DNA of 64,000 nucleotides from Eubacteriales bacterium (GTDB lineage: Bacteria > Bacillota > Clostridia > Lachnospirales > Lachnospiraceae): contig JAUNUY010000001.1 of assembly GCA_030537935.1 (NCBI GenBank), positions 145,139-209,138 on the forward strand, written 5' to 3'. A program made the position numbers and the translations under genes. This document shows, in pieces, positions 8,763 through 19,509 of the stretch. How positions within the stretch are numbered: the first letter of the stretch is position 1; every line of letters starts with the position of its first letter. The notes beneath the pieces were generated by a model. It made no database searches, had not been told where the DNA came from, and was given only the letters and a program-made list of their open reading frames with translations.

Positions 8763-9317
8763 ATGAAATTTATCAGAGGATTTATTCGACGTAGCCGGCG
8801 GAAGAAGACGCCGGCGGAGGGACTGAAGACCCTTATCATACTTACACCCGTGTTGCTCGTTGCGGCACTGTTGACGGTTTTGCTGCCGGCCCGACCGGTA
8901 CGCATGCCGGATGATGCCATGGCACCTCGTTTTGAGGCGGGTGGACTGCTGCTGGTGAATCGTATGGTGCCGAAGATTGGCACCTTGCACCATTCGGACG
9001 TCATTACCTATGTTCCGGACGCAAATTTCCCGGATAACTACCGCGTCGGACGCATCCATGCGATTCCCGGCGAGACCGTTTCTGTCGCGGAGGGAAGACT
9101 CCAGGTAAACGGAGAGGATACCGGTGAATCTGTCGGCACGCAGGCGGGAACGCTGACCACGGCGTTTCAGTTGGCACCGGGGGAATATGTGGTGCTGAAT
9201 GATAACCGTGCGAATGTGAATGATTCAAGGGCCGTAAATATCGGTGTCGTCAGTGAGAGCAAGATTACGGGACGGGTGCAGTTACAATTGACGCCGAAAC
9301 CGGCATGGACACGCTAG
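8763..9317 (+). CDS. signal peptidase I-like protein without catalytic dyad
   Basis: It aligns with type I signal peptidases along its length: a basic N-terminus, one membrane segment (about residues 22-42) and the box B to E blocks. The serine nucleophile of the G-x-S-M-x-P motif is alanine here (DDAMAP, Ala52), and the general-base lysine is glycine (YRVGRIHAIPG, Gly96). In the intact paralogue at 10170 these are GHSMDP and FIKRVIGLPG. It should therefore not cut signal peptides but may still bind them or the active enzyme. The frame is intact over 184 residues and rbgA follows after 8 bases. No good ribosome site is seen and a terminator lies just upstream, so the start at 8763 is tentative. 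Confidence 0.75.
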   Translation: MKFIRGFIRRSRRKKTPAEGLKTLIILTPVLLVAALLTVLLPARPVRMPDDAMAPRFEAGGLLLVNRMVPKIGTLHHSDVITYVPDANFPDNYRVGRIHAIPGETVSVAEGRLQVNGEDTGESVGTQAGTLTTAFQLAPGEYVVLNDNRANVNDSRAVNIGVVSESKITGRVQLQLTPKPAWTR

Positions 9318-9325
9318 GAGGCGGT

Positions 9326-10186
9326 ATGACTTATCAATGGTTTCCGGGCCATATGGCAAAGGCATTACGGCAGATGAAAAATGATCTGAAGCTGGTAGAT
9401 ATCGTCATTGAATTGGTGGATGCACGGGTACCCGTCAGCAGTGCGAATCCGGTACTCGATGATATTGCGGGAGAAAAGCCGCGCGTCGTCGTAATGAATA
9501 AGGCGGATATGGCGGAAGATGATTGGAATTTCCATTGGAAGGCACATTATGAGAAACTGGGGCGGCCGACCGTCCTTTGTGATAGTAGAAATAAGCGTGG
9601 TTTTCGAGCTGTTATTCCGACCGTGTTGGCGGCGTGTCACGAACGCATAGAACGAAATAAACGGCGCGGTTTGAAAGATAAGCCGATACGCGCCATGGTG
9701 GTGGGCGTACCGAATGTCGGGAAGTCCACTTTTATCAATGCGCTTTCCGGTAAACGGGCCGCCAAGACGGGCAATCGTCCCGGTGTCACCAAGGGCATGC
9801 AGTGGATTCGATTGAATCGTGAGTTGGAGCTATTGGATACGCCCGGTGTCATGATGCCCAAGTTTGAACGTCAAGAAACGGGACGAAAGCTGGCCATCAT
9901 CGGTTCGATTAAAGATGAACTGATCATTCCGGAGGAGTTGGCTATGGTTTTTCTACGATGGCTGGCGGCGCATGAACCCGGCTTTTTGCAAGAACGATAT
10001 GGTCTGTATGTCGACGATCCCCTGAAAACGTTGGAGGAAATTGCCGTAAAACGGGGCTGTCTCAAGCGTGGAGGCGTCCCTGACTATGAGCGTACGGCGC
10101 GAATTCTTTTGGATGATTTTAGAAATCTGCGCATCGGTCGATTGACGCTCGACAGAGAGGATGAACAATATGGAAGAGAATCATAA
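9326..10186 (+). CDS. rbgA: ribosome biogenesis GTPase RbgA (YlqF)
   Basis: It is a circularly permuted GTPase needed for late 50S assembly. The order G4-G5-G1-G2-G3 is visible: NKAD near residue 54, GVPNVGKST near 127 and DTPG near 171. The start ATG at 9326 follows TAGGAGGCGG; earlier in-frame codons lie in the preceding gene. The product is 286 residues. It lies between two signal peptidase family genes and its last 17 bases overlap lepB. The neighbourhood rplS-(lepB)-rbgA-lepB-rnhB is common in Bacillota. Confidence 0.95.
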   Translation: MTYQWFPGHMAKALRQMKNDLKLVDIVIELVDARVPVSSANPVLDDIAGEKPRVVVMNKADMAEDDWNFHWKAHYEKLGRPTVLCDSRNKRGFRAVIPTVLAACHERIERNKRRGLKDKPIRAMVVGVPNVGKSTFINALSGKRAAKTGNRPGVTKGMQWIRLNRELELLDTPGVMMPKFERQETGRKLAIIGSIKDELIIPEELAMVFLRWLAAHEPGFLQERYGLYVDDPLKTLEEIAVKRGCLKRGGVPDYERTARILLDDFRNLRIGRLTLDREDEQYGRES

Positions 10187-10754
10187 GGCGGAGATGACGG
10201 AGGAGAGCGGTGGTGACAAGCTTCTCAGACGTCTCAGGAGTATACGACGTACCCTGATTTCCTGGGTAGTCGTCTTGGTGGTCATTGTTTTGATTAACGT
10301 GTATATCGGCCGTCTCGTTCGTGTGGACGGTCATTCCATGGATCCGAACTTATCTCATGGTCAGTTGCTGATTATGGATAAGATAACCTATCGTTTCCGG
10401 GCGCCGAAACGAAATGAAATTGTTATCTTCCCGCATGGTGACAAGTTGTTCATCAAGCGAGTTATCGGTCTACCGGGGGAGACGGTTCAGATTCGAGACG
10501 GGCAATTCTATATTAACGGGCAATTATTGGCGGATAAATACGGGAAAGAGCCGATTGCTCAGACGATGTATGGACGAGCCGTACATGAGGTCCGGTTAGG
10601 TGCGGATGAATATTTTTGTGTCGGTGATAATCGTAATCACAGCGGCGACAGTCGTCTGGACAGTGTCGGCAACGTACATCGTGATGATATCCGGGGACGT
10701 GCCATCTTTCGTTTGACACCGTTCCGTGAGATAGGGGGCCTGAAATATGACTAA
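10170..10754 (+). CDS. lepB: type I signal peptidase
   Basis: This membrane-anchored serine protease removes signal peptides from exported proteins. The catalytic dyad is present: Ser56 in GHSMDPN and Lys96 in FIKRVIGLPG. The box E block GDNRNHSGDSR follows near residue 150. One membrane segment lies at about residues 28-47. ATG 10170 has GAGAGG 9 bases before it; an in-frame ATG at 10161 abuts that site and is less likely. The gene overlaps the ends of rbgA and rnhB. It probably provides the cleavage activity that the upstream paralogue lacks. Confidence 0.93.
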   Translation: MEENHKAEMTEESGGDKLLRRLRSIRRTLISWVVVLVVIVLINVYIGRLVRVDGHSMDPNLSHGQLLIMDKITYRFRAPKRNEIVIFPHGDKLFIKRVIGLPGETVQIRDGQFYINGQLLADKYGKEPIAQTMYGRAVHEVRLGADEYFCVGDNRNHSGDSRLDSVGNVHRDDIRGRAIFRLTPFREIGGLKYD

Positions 10755-11370
10755 GACGGAGCGGGAAGCGGCACGTTTTGAAGCGATGAAAGCATTTGAT
10801 GCGTCTTACCATGAACAGGGGTTGGTCTGTGGTGTCGATGAAGTCGGACGTGGTCCGTTGGCGGGACCGGTAACGGTTTGTGCCTGCATTCTGCCGGCAG
10901 ACTTCGCGGTACACGGTATCAATGATTCCAAGAAATTGTCGGAAAAGAGACGGGAAGCGCTGGCGGCTTTGATTGCTTCCGAGGCATTGGACTATCGCCT
11001 CGTATCCTTGGACGAACGCCGCATTGATGAAATCAACATCTTGGAAGCGACAAAAGAGGCCATGCGTCGTGCCGTTCGCGGTTTGACCTTGCGACCGCAT
11101 ATCGTTTTGACGGATGCGGTTCAAATTCCGGATTTACAAATTCCGCAGGACAATATCATCTCCGGCGATGCCAAGTCTTTGGTCATTGCGGCCGCCTCAA
11201 TATTGGCCAAGGTGGCACGAGACCGTTACATGGCGAAGATTCATGAAGAATGGCCGGCTTATGACTGGGTCAACAACAAAGGATACGGTACGGAAAAACA
11301 TCGTGATGCATTGTCCCGTTTCGGGCTGACCCCGTATCATCGCCGAAGTTTCTGTAAACGATATCTATGA
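10747..11370 (+). CDS. rnhB: ribonuclease HII
   Basis: It cuts RNA in RNA-DNA hybrids and removes misincorporated ribonucleotides. The family motif GVDEVGRGPLAGPV near residue 29 contains catalytic Asp and Glu. Further acidic residues lie in LTDAVQ near residue 124 and in ARDRYM near residue 157. Its length of 207 residues is normal. It overlaps lepB by 8 bases and yraN by 4, so the chain from rbgA to yraN is one tightly coupled operon. Confidence 0.96.
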   Translation: MTKTEREAARFEAMKAFDASYHEQGLVCGVDEVGRGPLAGPVTVCACILPADFAVHGINDSKKLSEKRREALAALIASEALDYRLVSLDERRIDEINILEATKEAMRRAVRGLTLRPHIVLTDAVQIPDLQIPQDNIISGDAKSLVIAAASILAKVARDRYMAKIHEEWPAYDWVNNKGYGTEKHRDALSRFGLTPYHRRSFCKRYL

Positions 11371-11708
11371 ATGACGGAAGAAAAACGGGCAGATTGTACG
11401 AGTCCCGTGCCGCAGACGCGTTGATTGCGGCCGGGTATGAATTGTTGGCCCGTAATTATTATTTTCGCGGGGGCGAGATTGATATTATCGCCCGAAAGGA
11501 TGACTGTATCATATTTGTAGAAGTCCGCTATCGAAAAAGTATGAGATACGGGTCGGCCATTTCTTCTGTGACGCCGGCTAAATGTCGCCGCATCCGACGA
11601 GGTGCCGCCTGCTATCTTTATGCGCACGGATTGACGGATGTGGCCGTTCGTTTTGATCTCATTTCCTTTGACGGCGAGACAATGACGCATTTGGCCGACT
11701 GCATGTGA
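11367..11708 (+). CDS. yraN: UPF0102 family nuclease-like protein YraN
   Basis: This 113-residue protein has the restriction-endonuclease-like core GEIDIIARKDD followed by FVEVRYRK, the UPF0102 signature. Family members follow rnhB in many genomes and are suspected of a role in DNA repair or recombination, but no reaction is established from sequence. It overlaps rnhB by 4 bases (ATGA). No terminator follows; the rpoB promoter lies about 50 bases on. Confidence 0.9.
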   Translation: MNDGRKTGRLYESRAADALIAAGYELLARNYYFRGGEIDIIARKDDCIIFVEVRYRKSMRYGSAISSVTPAKCRRIRRGAACYLYAHGLTDVAVRFDLISFDGETMTHLADCM

Positions 11709-11758
11709 GGCGGTCGGAATATATTGAGAGAAAAATGGTACAAGGCGGGGGCACTTGA

Positions 11759-11787
11759 TTGACTTCTTGACGTATTTATGTTAAGAT
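11759..11787 (+). promoter_or_regulatory. promoter of rpoBC
   Basis: TTGACT (11759-11764), a 17-bp spacer and an extended -10 TG-T-TAAGAT (hexamer 11782-11787). Transcription would begin near 11794, giving a leader of about 65 bases before the rpoB ATG. Confidence 0.78.
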
Positions 11788-11860
11788 AATAGATACTTTT
11801 ATTGTGGCTTATTTTGCCATAACAGCAGGTAAAGGATTAGTACGAGGGGTGTTCGAATCG

Positions 11861-14800
11861 ATGGAAAAAAACAGAATAAAGCCGTATCAAGTCGGGAAAA
11901 AGATGAGGATGAGCTATTCTCGTCAAGAGGATGTGTTGGAGATACCGAATCTGATAGAAATTCAGAAAAATTCGTATCAGTGGTTTCTGGACGAGGGACT
12001 TCAGGAAGCCTTTAACGACATCTCGCCCATTAATGACTTCGGCGGTCAGTACAGCTTGGAAATTATCAAGTTTGCTCTTAACAGAGAGGATAAGAAGTAC
12101 ACCATTCAGGAATGCAAGAAGCAGGATGCAACGTACTCGGCCCCTTTGCGCGTGACGGTTCGTCTTCATAAATTAAAAGAAGGCACGGCTACGCAACATG
12201 ATATCTTTATGGGTGATTTACCGCTGATGACCGAGACGGGCAGTTTCGTCATCAACGGTGCGGAGCGTGTCATTGTCAGCCAGTTGGTGCGCTCACCGGG
12301 CATTTACTATGCGGAAAGCCGGGATAAACTCGGCAAGAAACTGTACTCGGCCACCGTCATCCCGAACCGCGGTGCGTGGATTGAATATGAAACGGATACA
12401 AATGATGTGTTTCATGTTCGCGTCGATCGGACACGGAAATTACCCGTGACCGTCTTTTTGCGTGCACTGGGACTGGGCACGGACAGCGATATTATTGAGA
12501 TGTTCGGAGAAGAACCCAAAATCATGGCCACGTTGGAGAAGGACGTGTCGGAAGATTACAAATCCGGCATGCTTGAGTTGTACAAAAAGATTCGACCGGG
12601 AGAGCCGTTGAGCCTTGACAGTGCGGAGAGTCTCATCAACGCGATGCTCTTCGACCCCAAGCGTTACGATTTGGCGAAGGTCGGACGCTATAAATTTAAC
12701 AAAAAGCTGGCGTTGCGTTTTCGTATTGCGGGACGTCGTTTAACGCGTGATATCATCGACGTGCATACCGGTGAGGTCATTGCCAAGGCGGGTGAGCTCG
12801 TAGACCGTCCGTTGGCTGATCGGATTCAAGATACCGGTATTCAGAGCGTGTACATTGACCGGGACGGAACGGGCCGTGAATTTAAGGTTATTTCCAACCA
12901 GATGGTTCGCCTGGACGATTATATCGATTGTGACCCGGCAGAGTTGGGCGTGCACGAGCGCGTGCGATATATCATATTGGAAGAGTTGCTCGCCAAATAC
13001 GAAGATGATGAGGAACTCTATGAAGCGATCCGACAAAATGTCGGTGATCTCGTACCGAAGCACGTGACACCGGAAGATATTTATGCATCGGTAAGTTATG
13101 CACTTGGTATTGAGGAAGGCATCGGTCATATCGACGACATCGACCACCTCGGGAATCGTCGGATTCGTGCGGTGGGCGAGTTGCTGCAAAATCAGTACCG
13201 TATCGGTTTGTCCCGGTTGGAACGTGTCGTAAAAGAACGTATGGCGACGGTCGAAGCGGACAAGATTTCCGCGCAGACCTTGATTAACATTAAACCGGTT
13301 ACGGCAGCGATTAAAGAATTTTTCGGCAGTTCCCAGCTGTCTCAGTTCATGGATCAGAATAACCCCTTGGGTGAATTGACCCATAAGCGTCGTCTTTCCG
13401 CATTGGGACCGGGCGGCTTGTCGCGAGATCGTGCAGGTTTCGAGGTCCGGGACGTGCATTACTCCCATTACGGTCGGATGTGTCCGATTGAAACGCCGGA
13501 AGGACCGAACATCGGTCTCATCAACTCTTTGGCAACCTATGCCCGTATTAATGAATACGGTTTCATTGAGGCGCCTTATCGAGAACTGGATCGCAGTGAT
13601 CCCGAAAACCCGGTCGTAACAAATAACGTTGTTTATTATACGGCGGACGAAGAGGACGATCTCATCGTCGTACAGGCGAATGAGCCCGTAGACGAGAACG
13701 GACATTTCGTTAATGAACTGGTCGGTGGACGTCACCGGGATGAAATCCTGAAGTTTGATAAGCGGGCCGTTCATTTGATGGATGTTTCGCCCAAAATGCT
13801 TTTCTCCGTTGCGACGGCCATGATTCCCTTCTTGGAAAACGATGATGCAAACCGTGCGCTCATGGGTTCCAACATGCAGCGTCAGGCAGTACCCCTGCTT
13901 CGGACGGAAGCACCGGTTGTCGGTACGGGTATCGAGCGAAAGGCTGTCGTAGACTCAGGCGTATGTGTCGTTGCCGAAGAGGACGGAACGGTTACCGGTG
14001 TGTCCTATAATCGGATTACTGTAAAGAATGAACGTGGTGAAGAACGCAAATATCCGGTGACGAAATTTGAACGTTCGAATCAGTCCAACTGTTATAATCA
14101 ACGGCCCATCGTCAGCAAGGGGGATCAGGTTAAAGCGGGTGACGTGCTCGCAGACGGTCCTTCCACGGATATGGGTGAGATTGCCCTGGGCAAGAACCCG
14201 CTCATCGGGTTCATGACTTGGGAAGGCTATAATTACGAAGATGCGGTCCTGCTCAGCGAACGCTTGGTACAGGAGGATGTTTACACGTCCATCCATATCG
14301 AAGAGTTTGAAATCGAGTCTCGCGATACGAAGTTGGGACCGGAAGAAATTACGCGTGACGTGCCGGGGGTCGGTGACGAAGCGCTCAAAGATTTGAATGA
14401 GGACGGCATCATTCGCATCGGTGCGGAGGTTCGCGCCGGTGATATTCTCGTCGGCAAGGTTACGCCGAAAGGTGAGACTGAAATGTCTTCCGAGGAACGC
14501 TTGTTGCGTGCCATCTTTTCCGAGAAAGCACGCGATGTCCGGGATTCTTCGTTGAAGGTACCGCATGGTGAATACGGTATCGTGGTAGACACGAAGGTTT
14601 TCCGACGTGAAAACGGCGATGACCTGTCGCCCGGCGTTAACATGAAGGTTCGCCTGTATATTGCGCAAAAACGTAAGATTTCCGTTGGTGACAAGATGGC
14701 CGGACGGCATGGTAACAAGGGTGTCGTATCACGTATTTTGCCCGTAGAGGATATGCCGTTTCTGCCGAACGGTCGCCCGCTGGATATCGTATTAAATCCG

Positions 14801-15742
14801 CTCGGCGTACCGTCCCGTATGAATATCGGTCAGGTGCTGGAGATTCATCTCTCCCTTGCCGCCAAGGCGCTCGGTTTCAATGTAAGTTCTCCCGTTTTTG
14901 ACGGTGCGAACGAGTTTGACATCATGGACACCTTGGAAATGGCGAATGATTACGTCAATACGGATTTTGTTGATTTCAAAAAGAAATATGAGGGACAGCT
15001 CCATCCCGAGGTCATGAACTATCTTGAAAAGAATATCGACCATAAGAAGGAGTGGGCGGGTGTACCCATTACGCGTACCGGTAAAATCCGTCTTCGTGAC
15101 GGTCGGACCGGTGAATATTTTGACAGTCCCGTGACGGTCGGTCACATGCATTATTTGAAACTGCACCACCTTGTGGATGACAAGATTCATGCCCGTTCAA
15201 CGGGTCCGTACTCTCTTGTAACACAGCAACCGCTCGGCGGTAAGGCGCAGTTCGGCGGACAGCGTTTCGGTGAAATGGAAGTTTGGGCCTTGGAGGCCTA
15301 TGGTGCCGCGTATACCTTGCAGGAAATTCTGACGATTAAGTCGGACGACGTATTAGGTCGTGTCGAATCGTATGAAGCGATTGTCAAGGGTCGGAATATT
15401 CCGGCTTCCGGTATTCCGGAATCCTTTAAGGTGTTGGTAAAGGAATTGCAATCTCTCGCCCTGGATGTCAAAGTTCTGGACGCGGAGGATCATGAAGTAC
15501 ACCTGGAGGATGAAGGTTTCCGCGAGGTTGAAAATCCGGATGAAATGTTGGATATCATGTCCACCGCAGGCGATGAACACCGGTATGAAGATGAAGATAA
15601 AATCATGGACGGCGGCTATCTGCGGGAAGAATTCAACGAGGATGAAAAATTACAAATTGTCGAAGATGATCCTCTCGACGATGATGAGCCGGAGTTTGTT
15701 TATTCGCGAACAAACGGTACCGACGATGACGATGAAGAATAG
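11861..15742 (+). CDS. rpoB: RNA polymerase beta subunit
   Basis: It is the catalytic-core beta subunit. The start ATG at 11861 follows GAGGGGTG; an in-frame GTG at 11804 lies only about 10 bases from the predicted transcription start and lacks a ribosome site. Conserved blocks include the rifampicin region with [14 protein letters not shown] near residue 490, [14 protein letters not shown], and [13 protein letters not shown] near residue 943. The C-terminus ends in a long acidic tail. At 1293 residues it is somewhat longer than in Bacillus. It is followed after 8 bases by rpoC. No rplJ-rplL precedes it; instead it has its own promoter behind the rnhB-yraN operon. Confidence 0.98.
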   Translation: MEKNRIKPYQVGKKMRMSYSRQEDVLEIPNLIEIQKNSYQWFLDEGLQEAFNDISPINDFGGQYSLEIIKFALNREDKKYTIQECKKQDATYSAPLRVTVRLHKLKEGTATQHDIFMGDLPLMTETGSFVINGAERVIVSQLVRSPGIYYAESRDKLGKKLYSATVIPNRGAWIEYETDTNDVFHVRVDRTRKLPVTVFLRALGLGTDSDIIEMFGEEPKIMATLEKDVSEDYKSGMLELYKKIRPGEPLSLDSAESLINAMLFDPKRYDLAKVGRYKFNKKLALRFRIAGRRLTRDIIDVHTGEVIAKAGELVDRPLADRIQDTGIQSVYIDRDGTGREFKVISNQMVRLDDYIDCDPAELGVHERVRYIILEELLAKYEDDEELYEAIRQNVGDLVPKHVTPEDIYASVSYALGIEEGIGHIDDIDHLGNRRIRAVGELLQNQYRIGLSRLERVVKERMATVEADKISAQTLINIKPVTAAIKEFFGSSQLSQFMDQNNPLGELTHKRRLSALGPGGLSRDRAGFEVRDVHYSHYGRMCPIETPEGPNIGLINSLATYARINEYGFIEAPYRELDRSDPENPVVTNNVVYYTADEEDDLIVVQANEPVDENGHFVNELVGGRHRDEILKFDKRAVHLMDVSPKMLFSVATAMIPFLENDDANRALMGSNMQRQAVPLLRTEAPVVGTGIERKAVVDSGVCVVAEEDGTVTGVSYNRITVKNERGEERKYPVTKFERSNQSNCYNQRPIVSKGDQVKAGDVLADGPSTDMGEIALGKNPLIGFMTWEGYNYEDAVLLSERLVQEDVYTSIHIEEFEIESRDTKLGPEEITRDVPGVGDEALKDLNEDGIIRIGAEVRAGDILVGKVTPKGETEMSSEERLLRAIFSEKARDVRDSSLKVPHGEYGIVVDTKVFRRENGDDLSPGVNMKVRLYIAQKRKISVGDKMAGRHGNKGVVSRILPVEDMPFLPNGRPLDIVLNPLGVPSRMNIGQVLEIHLSLAAKALGFNVSSPVFDGANEFDIMDTLEMANDYVNTDFVDFKKKYEGQLHPEVMNYLEKNIDHKKEWAGVPITRTGKIRLRDGRTGEYFDSPVTVGHMHYLKLHHLVDDKIHARSTGPYSLVTQQPLGGKAQFGGQRFGEMEVWALEAYGAAYTLQEILTIKSDDVLGRVESYEAIVKGRNIPASGIPESFKVLVKELQSLALDVKVLDAEDHEVHLEDEGFREVENPDEMLDIMSTAGDEHRYEDEDKIMDGGYLREEFNEDEKLQIVEDDPLDDDEPEFVYSRTNGTDDDDEE

Positions 15743-15750
15743 GAGGTCAC

Positions 15751-18700
15751 ATGTCTGAATCTCATGAACATTCATATCACCCCGTAACTTTCGATGCCAT
15801 TCAAATTGCGCTGGCTTCGCCGGAGAAAATTATGGCATGGTCCTGTGGTGAGGTGACCAAACCGGAGACAATCAACTACCGGACCTTAAAGCCGGAAAAA
15901 GACGGTCTCTTTTGTGAAAAGATTTTCGGTCCGACGAAGGACTGGGAGTGTGCCTGCGGAAAATATAAAAAAAATCGTTACAAAGGCGTAACCTGCGATC
16001 GTTGCGGCGTTGAAGTGACGAAGAAAGAGGTACGCCGGGAACGGATGGGTCATATCGACCTGGCAGCCCCCGTGTCACATATCTGGTACTTCAAGGGGAT
16101 TCCGAGTCGTATGGGCCTGATGCTCGACTTGAGTCCTAAGGATTTGGAACGTGTACTCTATTTCATTTCCTACATCGTTACGGATCCAGGAGAATCCAAC
16201 CTTCAGTACAAACAGCTGTTGACAGAGGCGCAGTATGAGGAAGCGATACAGGAAAACGGTTTCGCCTCCTTTACGGCGGAGATGGGCGCGGAGGCCATTC
16301 AAAAGATACTGCAAAATATCGATTTGGATGAAGAGTCTGCACGTTTGATGCACGAACTGGAAACGGCGACCGGTCAAAAGCGCGTGAAGATTATCAAGCG
16401 CTTGGAAGTGGTCGATGCTTTTCGTCACTCGGAAAATCGTCCGGAGTGGATGATTCTCACCAAGATACCGGTTATTCCGCCCGAATTGCGCCCCATGGTA
16501 CAATTGGACGGCGGTCGTTTCGCAACCTCGGATTTGAACGATTTATATCGTCGGATTATCAACCGGAACAACCGCTTAAAGCGGCTGATTGAATTGCGGG
16601 CGCCCAAGATTATCGTCCGCAATGAAAAGCGAATGCTCCAGGAAGCGGTTGACGCACTGATTGACAACGGTCGCCGAGGCCGACCGGTAACGGGCCCGGG
16701 TAATCGGGCATTGAAATCGTTGTCCGATATGCTGAAGGGCAAGCAGGGACGATTCCGTCAGAACCTGCTTGGTAAACGTGTAGACTATTCCGGCCGTTCG
16801 GTTATCGTCGTCGGTCCGGAACTGAAGATCTATCAATGCGGTCTGCCGAAAGAGATGGCGATTGAGCTGTTTAAGCCGTTCGTCATGAAGGAACTGCTGG
16901 AAAATGAACAGGCACATAATGTGCGCGGTGCCAAGAAGATGGTGGAGAAGCTGGATCCCATCGTATGGGACGTTCTCGAGAAGGTTATTCAGGAACATCC
17001 CGTAATGTTGAACCGTGCACCGACATTGCACCGTTTGGGCATCCAGGCCTTTGAACCGAAGTTGGTCGAGGGTAAGGCCATCAAACTACATCCTTTAGTA
17101 TGTACGGCATACAATGCGGACTTTGACGGCGACCAAATGGCGGTCCATCTACCTCTATCCGTTGAGGCACAAGCGGAATGTAGATTCTTGCTGCTTTCCC
17201 CGAACAACCTGCTCAAGCCGTCTGACGGCGGTCCGGTTGCGGTACCTTCCCAGGATATGGTATTGGGTATCTATTATTTGACGCTCAAGAAGGATAACGA
17301 ACCCGGAGAGGGACGTCTTTTCAGAAATCTGAATGAGGCCATTATGGCCTATGAAAACGGTCAGATTTCACTGCATGCGAAAATCGGCATTCGTCGTCTT
17401 GTGAAGTCTTATGACGGGGAGACAATCAGCAGCATTGTCCACTCGACTTTGGGCCGTTTCATTTTCAATGAAAATATTCAACAGGACCTGGGCTTCATCG
17501 ACCGCAGCGTAAAAGAAAATTTGCCGCTGCTCGAGGTGGATTTCCTGGTTCGAAAGAAAGAACTCAAGCGTATTCTTGAACGGGTCATTCAGGTGCATGG
17601 TACGACACATGCCGCCGAAACCTTGGACAAGATCAAGGATATCGGTTACAAATATTCCACCCGCGCATCGATGACGGTATCCATTTCCGACATGGAGGTA
17701 CCGGAGGAGAAACCGGAAATCATCGCTGAAGCCGAACAGCAAATCAAGATGATTGAGAAGAAGTTCAAACGTGGTCTCTTAACGGAAGAAGAGCGTTATA
17801 AGGCGGTGGTTGAGACGTGGAAGCAGTCGGATGCCCGGTTGACGGGAGCACTGCTCAGCGGCTTGGATAATTACAACAACATCTTCATGATGGCTGATTC
17901 CGGTGCCCGGGGTAGTGATCAGCAGATTAAACAGCTGGCCGGCATGCGTGGCTTGATGGCCGATACGTCGGGACGTACCATCGAGTTGCCAATCAAATCC
18001 AATTTCCGTGAAGGTTTGGATGTGTTGGAATACTTTATTTCCGCCCATGGTGCTCGTAAGGGACTTTCCGATACGGCACTCCGTACGGCGGACTCCGGTT
18101 ATTTGACCAGACGTTTGGTTGATGTTTCCCAGGATCTCATTGTCCGGGAAGAGGATTGCTGTTGCGGTTCGGAGCATCATGCGGAGATACCCGGCATGGA
18201 GGTCAGCGCCTTCATGGACGGCCACGAGGTTATCGAATCACTGGAAGATCGAATCACCGGCCGTTTTCTGGCTGAGGATATTCTGGATGAAAACGGCGAC
18301 GTTCTCTACAACAAGAATACGATGATAACGGCGAAACGGGCCGCGGACATCGTTGCGACCGGTCGCGACAAGGTGCGTATACGGACCATACTGACCTGTA
18401 AGTCCAAGGTGGGTATCTGTGCCAAGTGTTACGGATTGAACCTGGCTTCCGGCGATCCTGTCCATACGGGCGAAGCTGTCGGCATTATTGCCGCACAGTC
18501 CATCGGTGAACCGGGTACGCAGCTGACGATGCGGACCTTCCACTTGGGCGGCGTGGCCGGTGATGATATTACGCAAGGTCTGCCGCGTGTCGAAGAATTG
18601 TTTGAAGCCAGAAAACCGAAAGGCCTGGCAATCATTACTGAAATCGGCGGCAAGGTGAGCATAAAAGAAAATAAGTCAAAACGTGAGATTGTCGTAACGG

Positions 18701-19428
18701 ACGATGAAAACGGAGATGCCAAGACCTACCTTATTCCATACGGTTCGCGTACCAAGGTACAAGAGGGCGATGTCCTTGTGCCGGGCGATGAGCTGACGGA
18801 AGGTAGCGTAAATCCGCACGATATCCTCAAGATTAAGGGCGTACGTGCCGTACAGGATTATATGTTGCGTGAGGTACAACGGGTCTACCGTTTGCAGGGT
18901 GTTGAAATCAACGATAAGCACATTGAAGTGATCGTACGTCAGATGTTGAAAAAGATTATCGTGGAAGCGGCCGGCGATACGGAACTCATTCCCGGCGAAA
19001 CGGTCGACCTCGTTCGTTTTGAAGCGGCCAATGAGCGTATTCGCCAAGAGGGCGGAGAAGAGGCCCGCGGCCGACGGATTATGCTTGGTATTACGAAAGC
19101 ATCCTTGGCAACGAATTCCTTCCTCTCTGCGGCATCTTTCCAGGAGACGACGAAGGTGTTGACGGAGGCGGCTATTTTCGGCAAGAAAGATCCGCTTATC
19201 GGTCTCAAAGAGAATGTCATCATTGGTAAATTGATTCCTGCCGGTACAGGATTGCCGATGTATTCCGATATGACGCTGGACAGTGATATCCGTATCCGCA
19301 AGGAGAAGGAGATGCTTGAGAAGGCGCGAATGGAGGCATTGGCCGCACGTAAGGCGGAAGAAATGGCGGAAGCGGCATTGTCCGAAGAAATGGATATACC
19401 GATGATGTCGGACGAAATTTTCGAATAA
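15751..19428 (+). CDS. rpoC: RNA polymerase beta' subunit
   Basis: It carries the active-site magnesium motif [12 protein letters not shown] near residue 455. The N-terminal zinc ribbon (CACGKYK with CDRCGVE) and the second zinc site ([14 protein letters not shown], with an earlier Cys cluster DCCCG) are present. The trigger-loop region [13 protein letters not shown] is intact near residue 920. AGGAGG precedes the ATG. The length of 1225 residues is normal for Bacillota. It is cotranscribed with rpoB, and no U-tract terminator is seen before yicC. Confidence 0.98.
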   Translation: MSESHEHSYHPVTFDAIQIALASPEKIMAWSCGEVTKPETINYRTLKPEKDGLFCEKIFGPTKDWECACGKYKKNRYKGVTCDRCGVEVTKKEVRRERMGHIDLAAPVSHIWYFKGIPSRMGLMLDLSPKDLERVLYFISYIVTDPGESNLQYKQLLTEAQYEEAIQENGFASFTAEMGAEAIQKILQNIDLDEESARLMHELETATGQKRVKIIKRLEVVDAFRHSENRPEWMILTKIPVIPPELRPMVQLDGGRFATSDLNDLYRRIINRNNRLKRLIELRAPKIIVRNEKRMLQEAVDALIDNGRRGRPVTGPGNRALKSLSDMLKGKQGRFRQNLLGKRVDYSGRSVIVVGPELKIYQCGLPKEMAIELFKPFVMKELLENEQAHNVRGAKKMVEKLDPIVWDVLEKVIQEHPVMLNRAPTLHRLGIQAFEPKLVEGKAIKLHPLVCTAYNADFDGDQMAVHLPLSVEAQAECRFLLLSPNNLLKPSDGGPVAVPSQDMVLGIYYLTLKKDNEPGEGRLFRNLNEAIMAYENGQISLHAKIGIRRLVKSYDGETISSIVHSTLGRFIFNENIQQDLGFIDRSVKENLPLLEVDFLVRKKELKRILERVIQVHGTTHAAETLDKIKDIGYKYSTRASMTVSISDMEVPEEKPEIIAEAEQQIKMIEKKFKRGLLTEEERYKAVVETWKQSDARLTGALLSGLDNYNNIFMMADSGARGSDQQIKQLAGMRGLMADTSGRTIELPIKSNFREGLDVLEYFISAHGARKGLSDTALRTADSGYLTRRLVDVSQDLIVREEDCCCGSEHHAEIPGMEVSAFMDGHEVIESLEDRITGRFLAEDILDENGDVLYNKNTMITAKRAADIVATGRDKVRIRTILTCKSKVGICAKCYGLNLASGDPVHTGEAVGIIAAQSIGEPGTQLTMRTFHLGGVAGDDITQGLPRVEELFEARKPKGLAIITEIGGKVSIKENKSKREIVVTDDENGDAKTYLIPYGSRTKVQEGDVLVPGDELTEGSVNPHDILKIKGVRAVQDYMLREVQRVYRLQGVEINDKHIEVIVRQMLKKIIVEAAGDTELIPGETVDLVRFEAANERIRQEGGEEARGRRIMLGITKASLATNSFLSAASFQETTKVLTEAAIFGKKDPLIGLKENVIIGKLIPAGTGLPMYSDMTLDSDIRIRKEKEMLEKARMEALAARKAEEMAEAALSEEMDIPMMSDEIFE

Positions 19429-19457
19429 AAATAAAGACGCCTATGGACGTCACACAT

Positions 19458-19484
19458 CCGACCCGTATCGGTGATAGGGGTCGG
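19458..19484 (+). other. hairpin between rpoC and yicC without U-tract
   Basis: CCGACCC/GGGTCGG forms a 7-bp stem enclosing TATC/GATA. No run of T follows, so it does not look like an intrinsic terminator. It could protect or separate the rpoC and yicC parts of a shared transcript. Confidence 0.5.
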
Positions 19485-19509
19485 CATGTGCTATCATGAA
19501 AGGATTCGT

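Noticed and set aside
12740-13774. Minus-strand open frame of 344 codons inside rpoB
   Set aside because: Antisense shadow of rpoB without start signals or recognisable domains.
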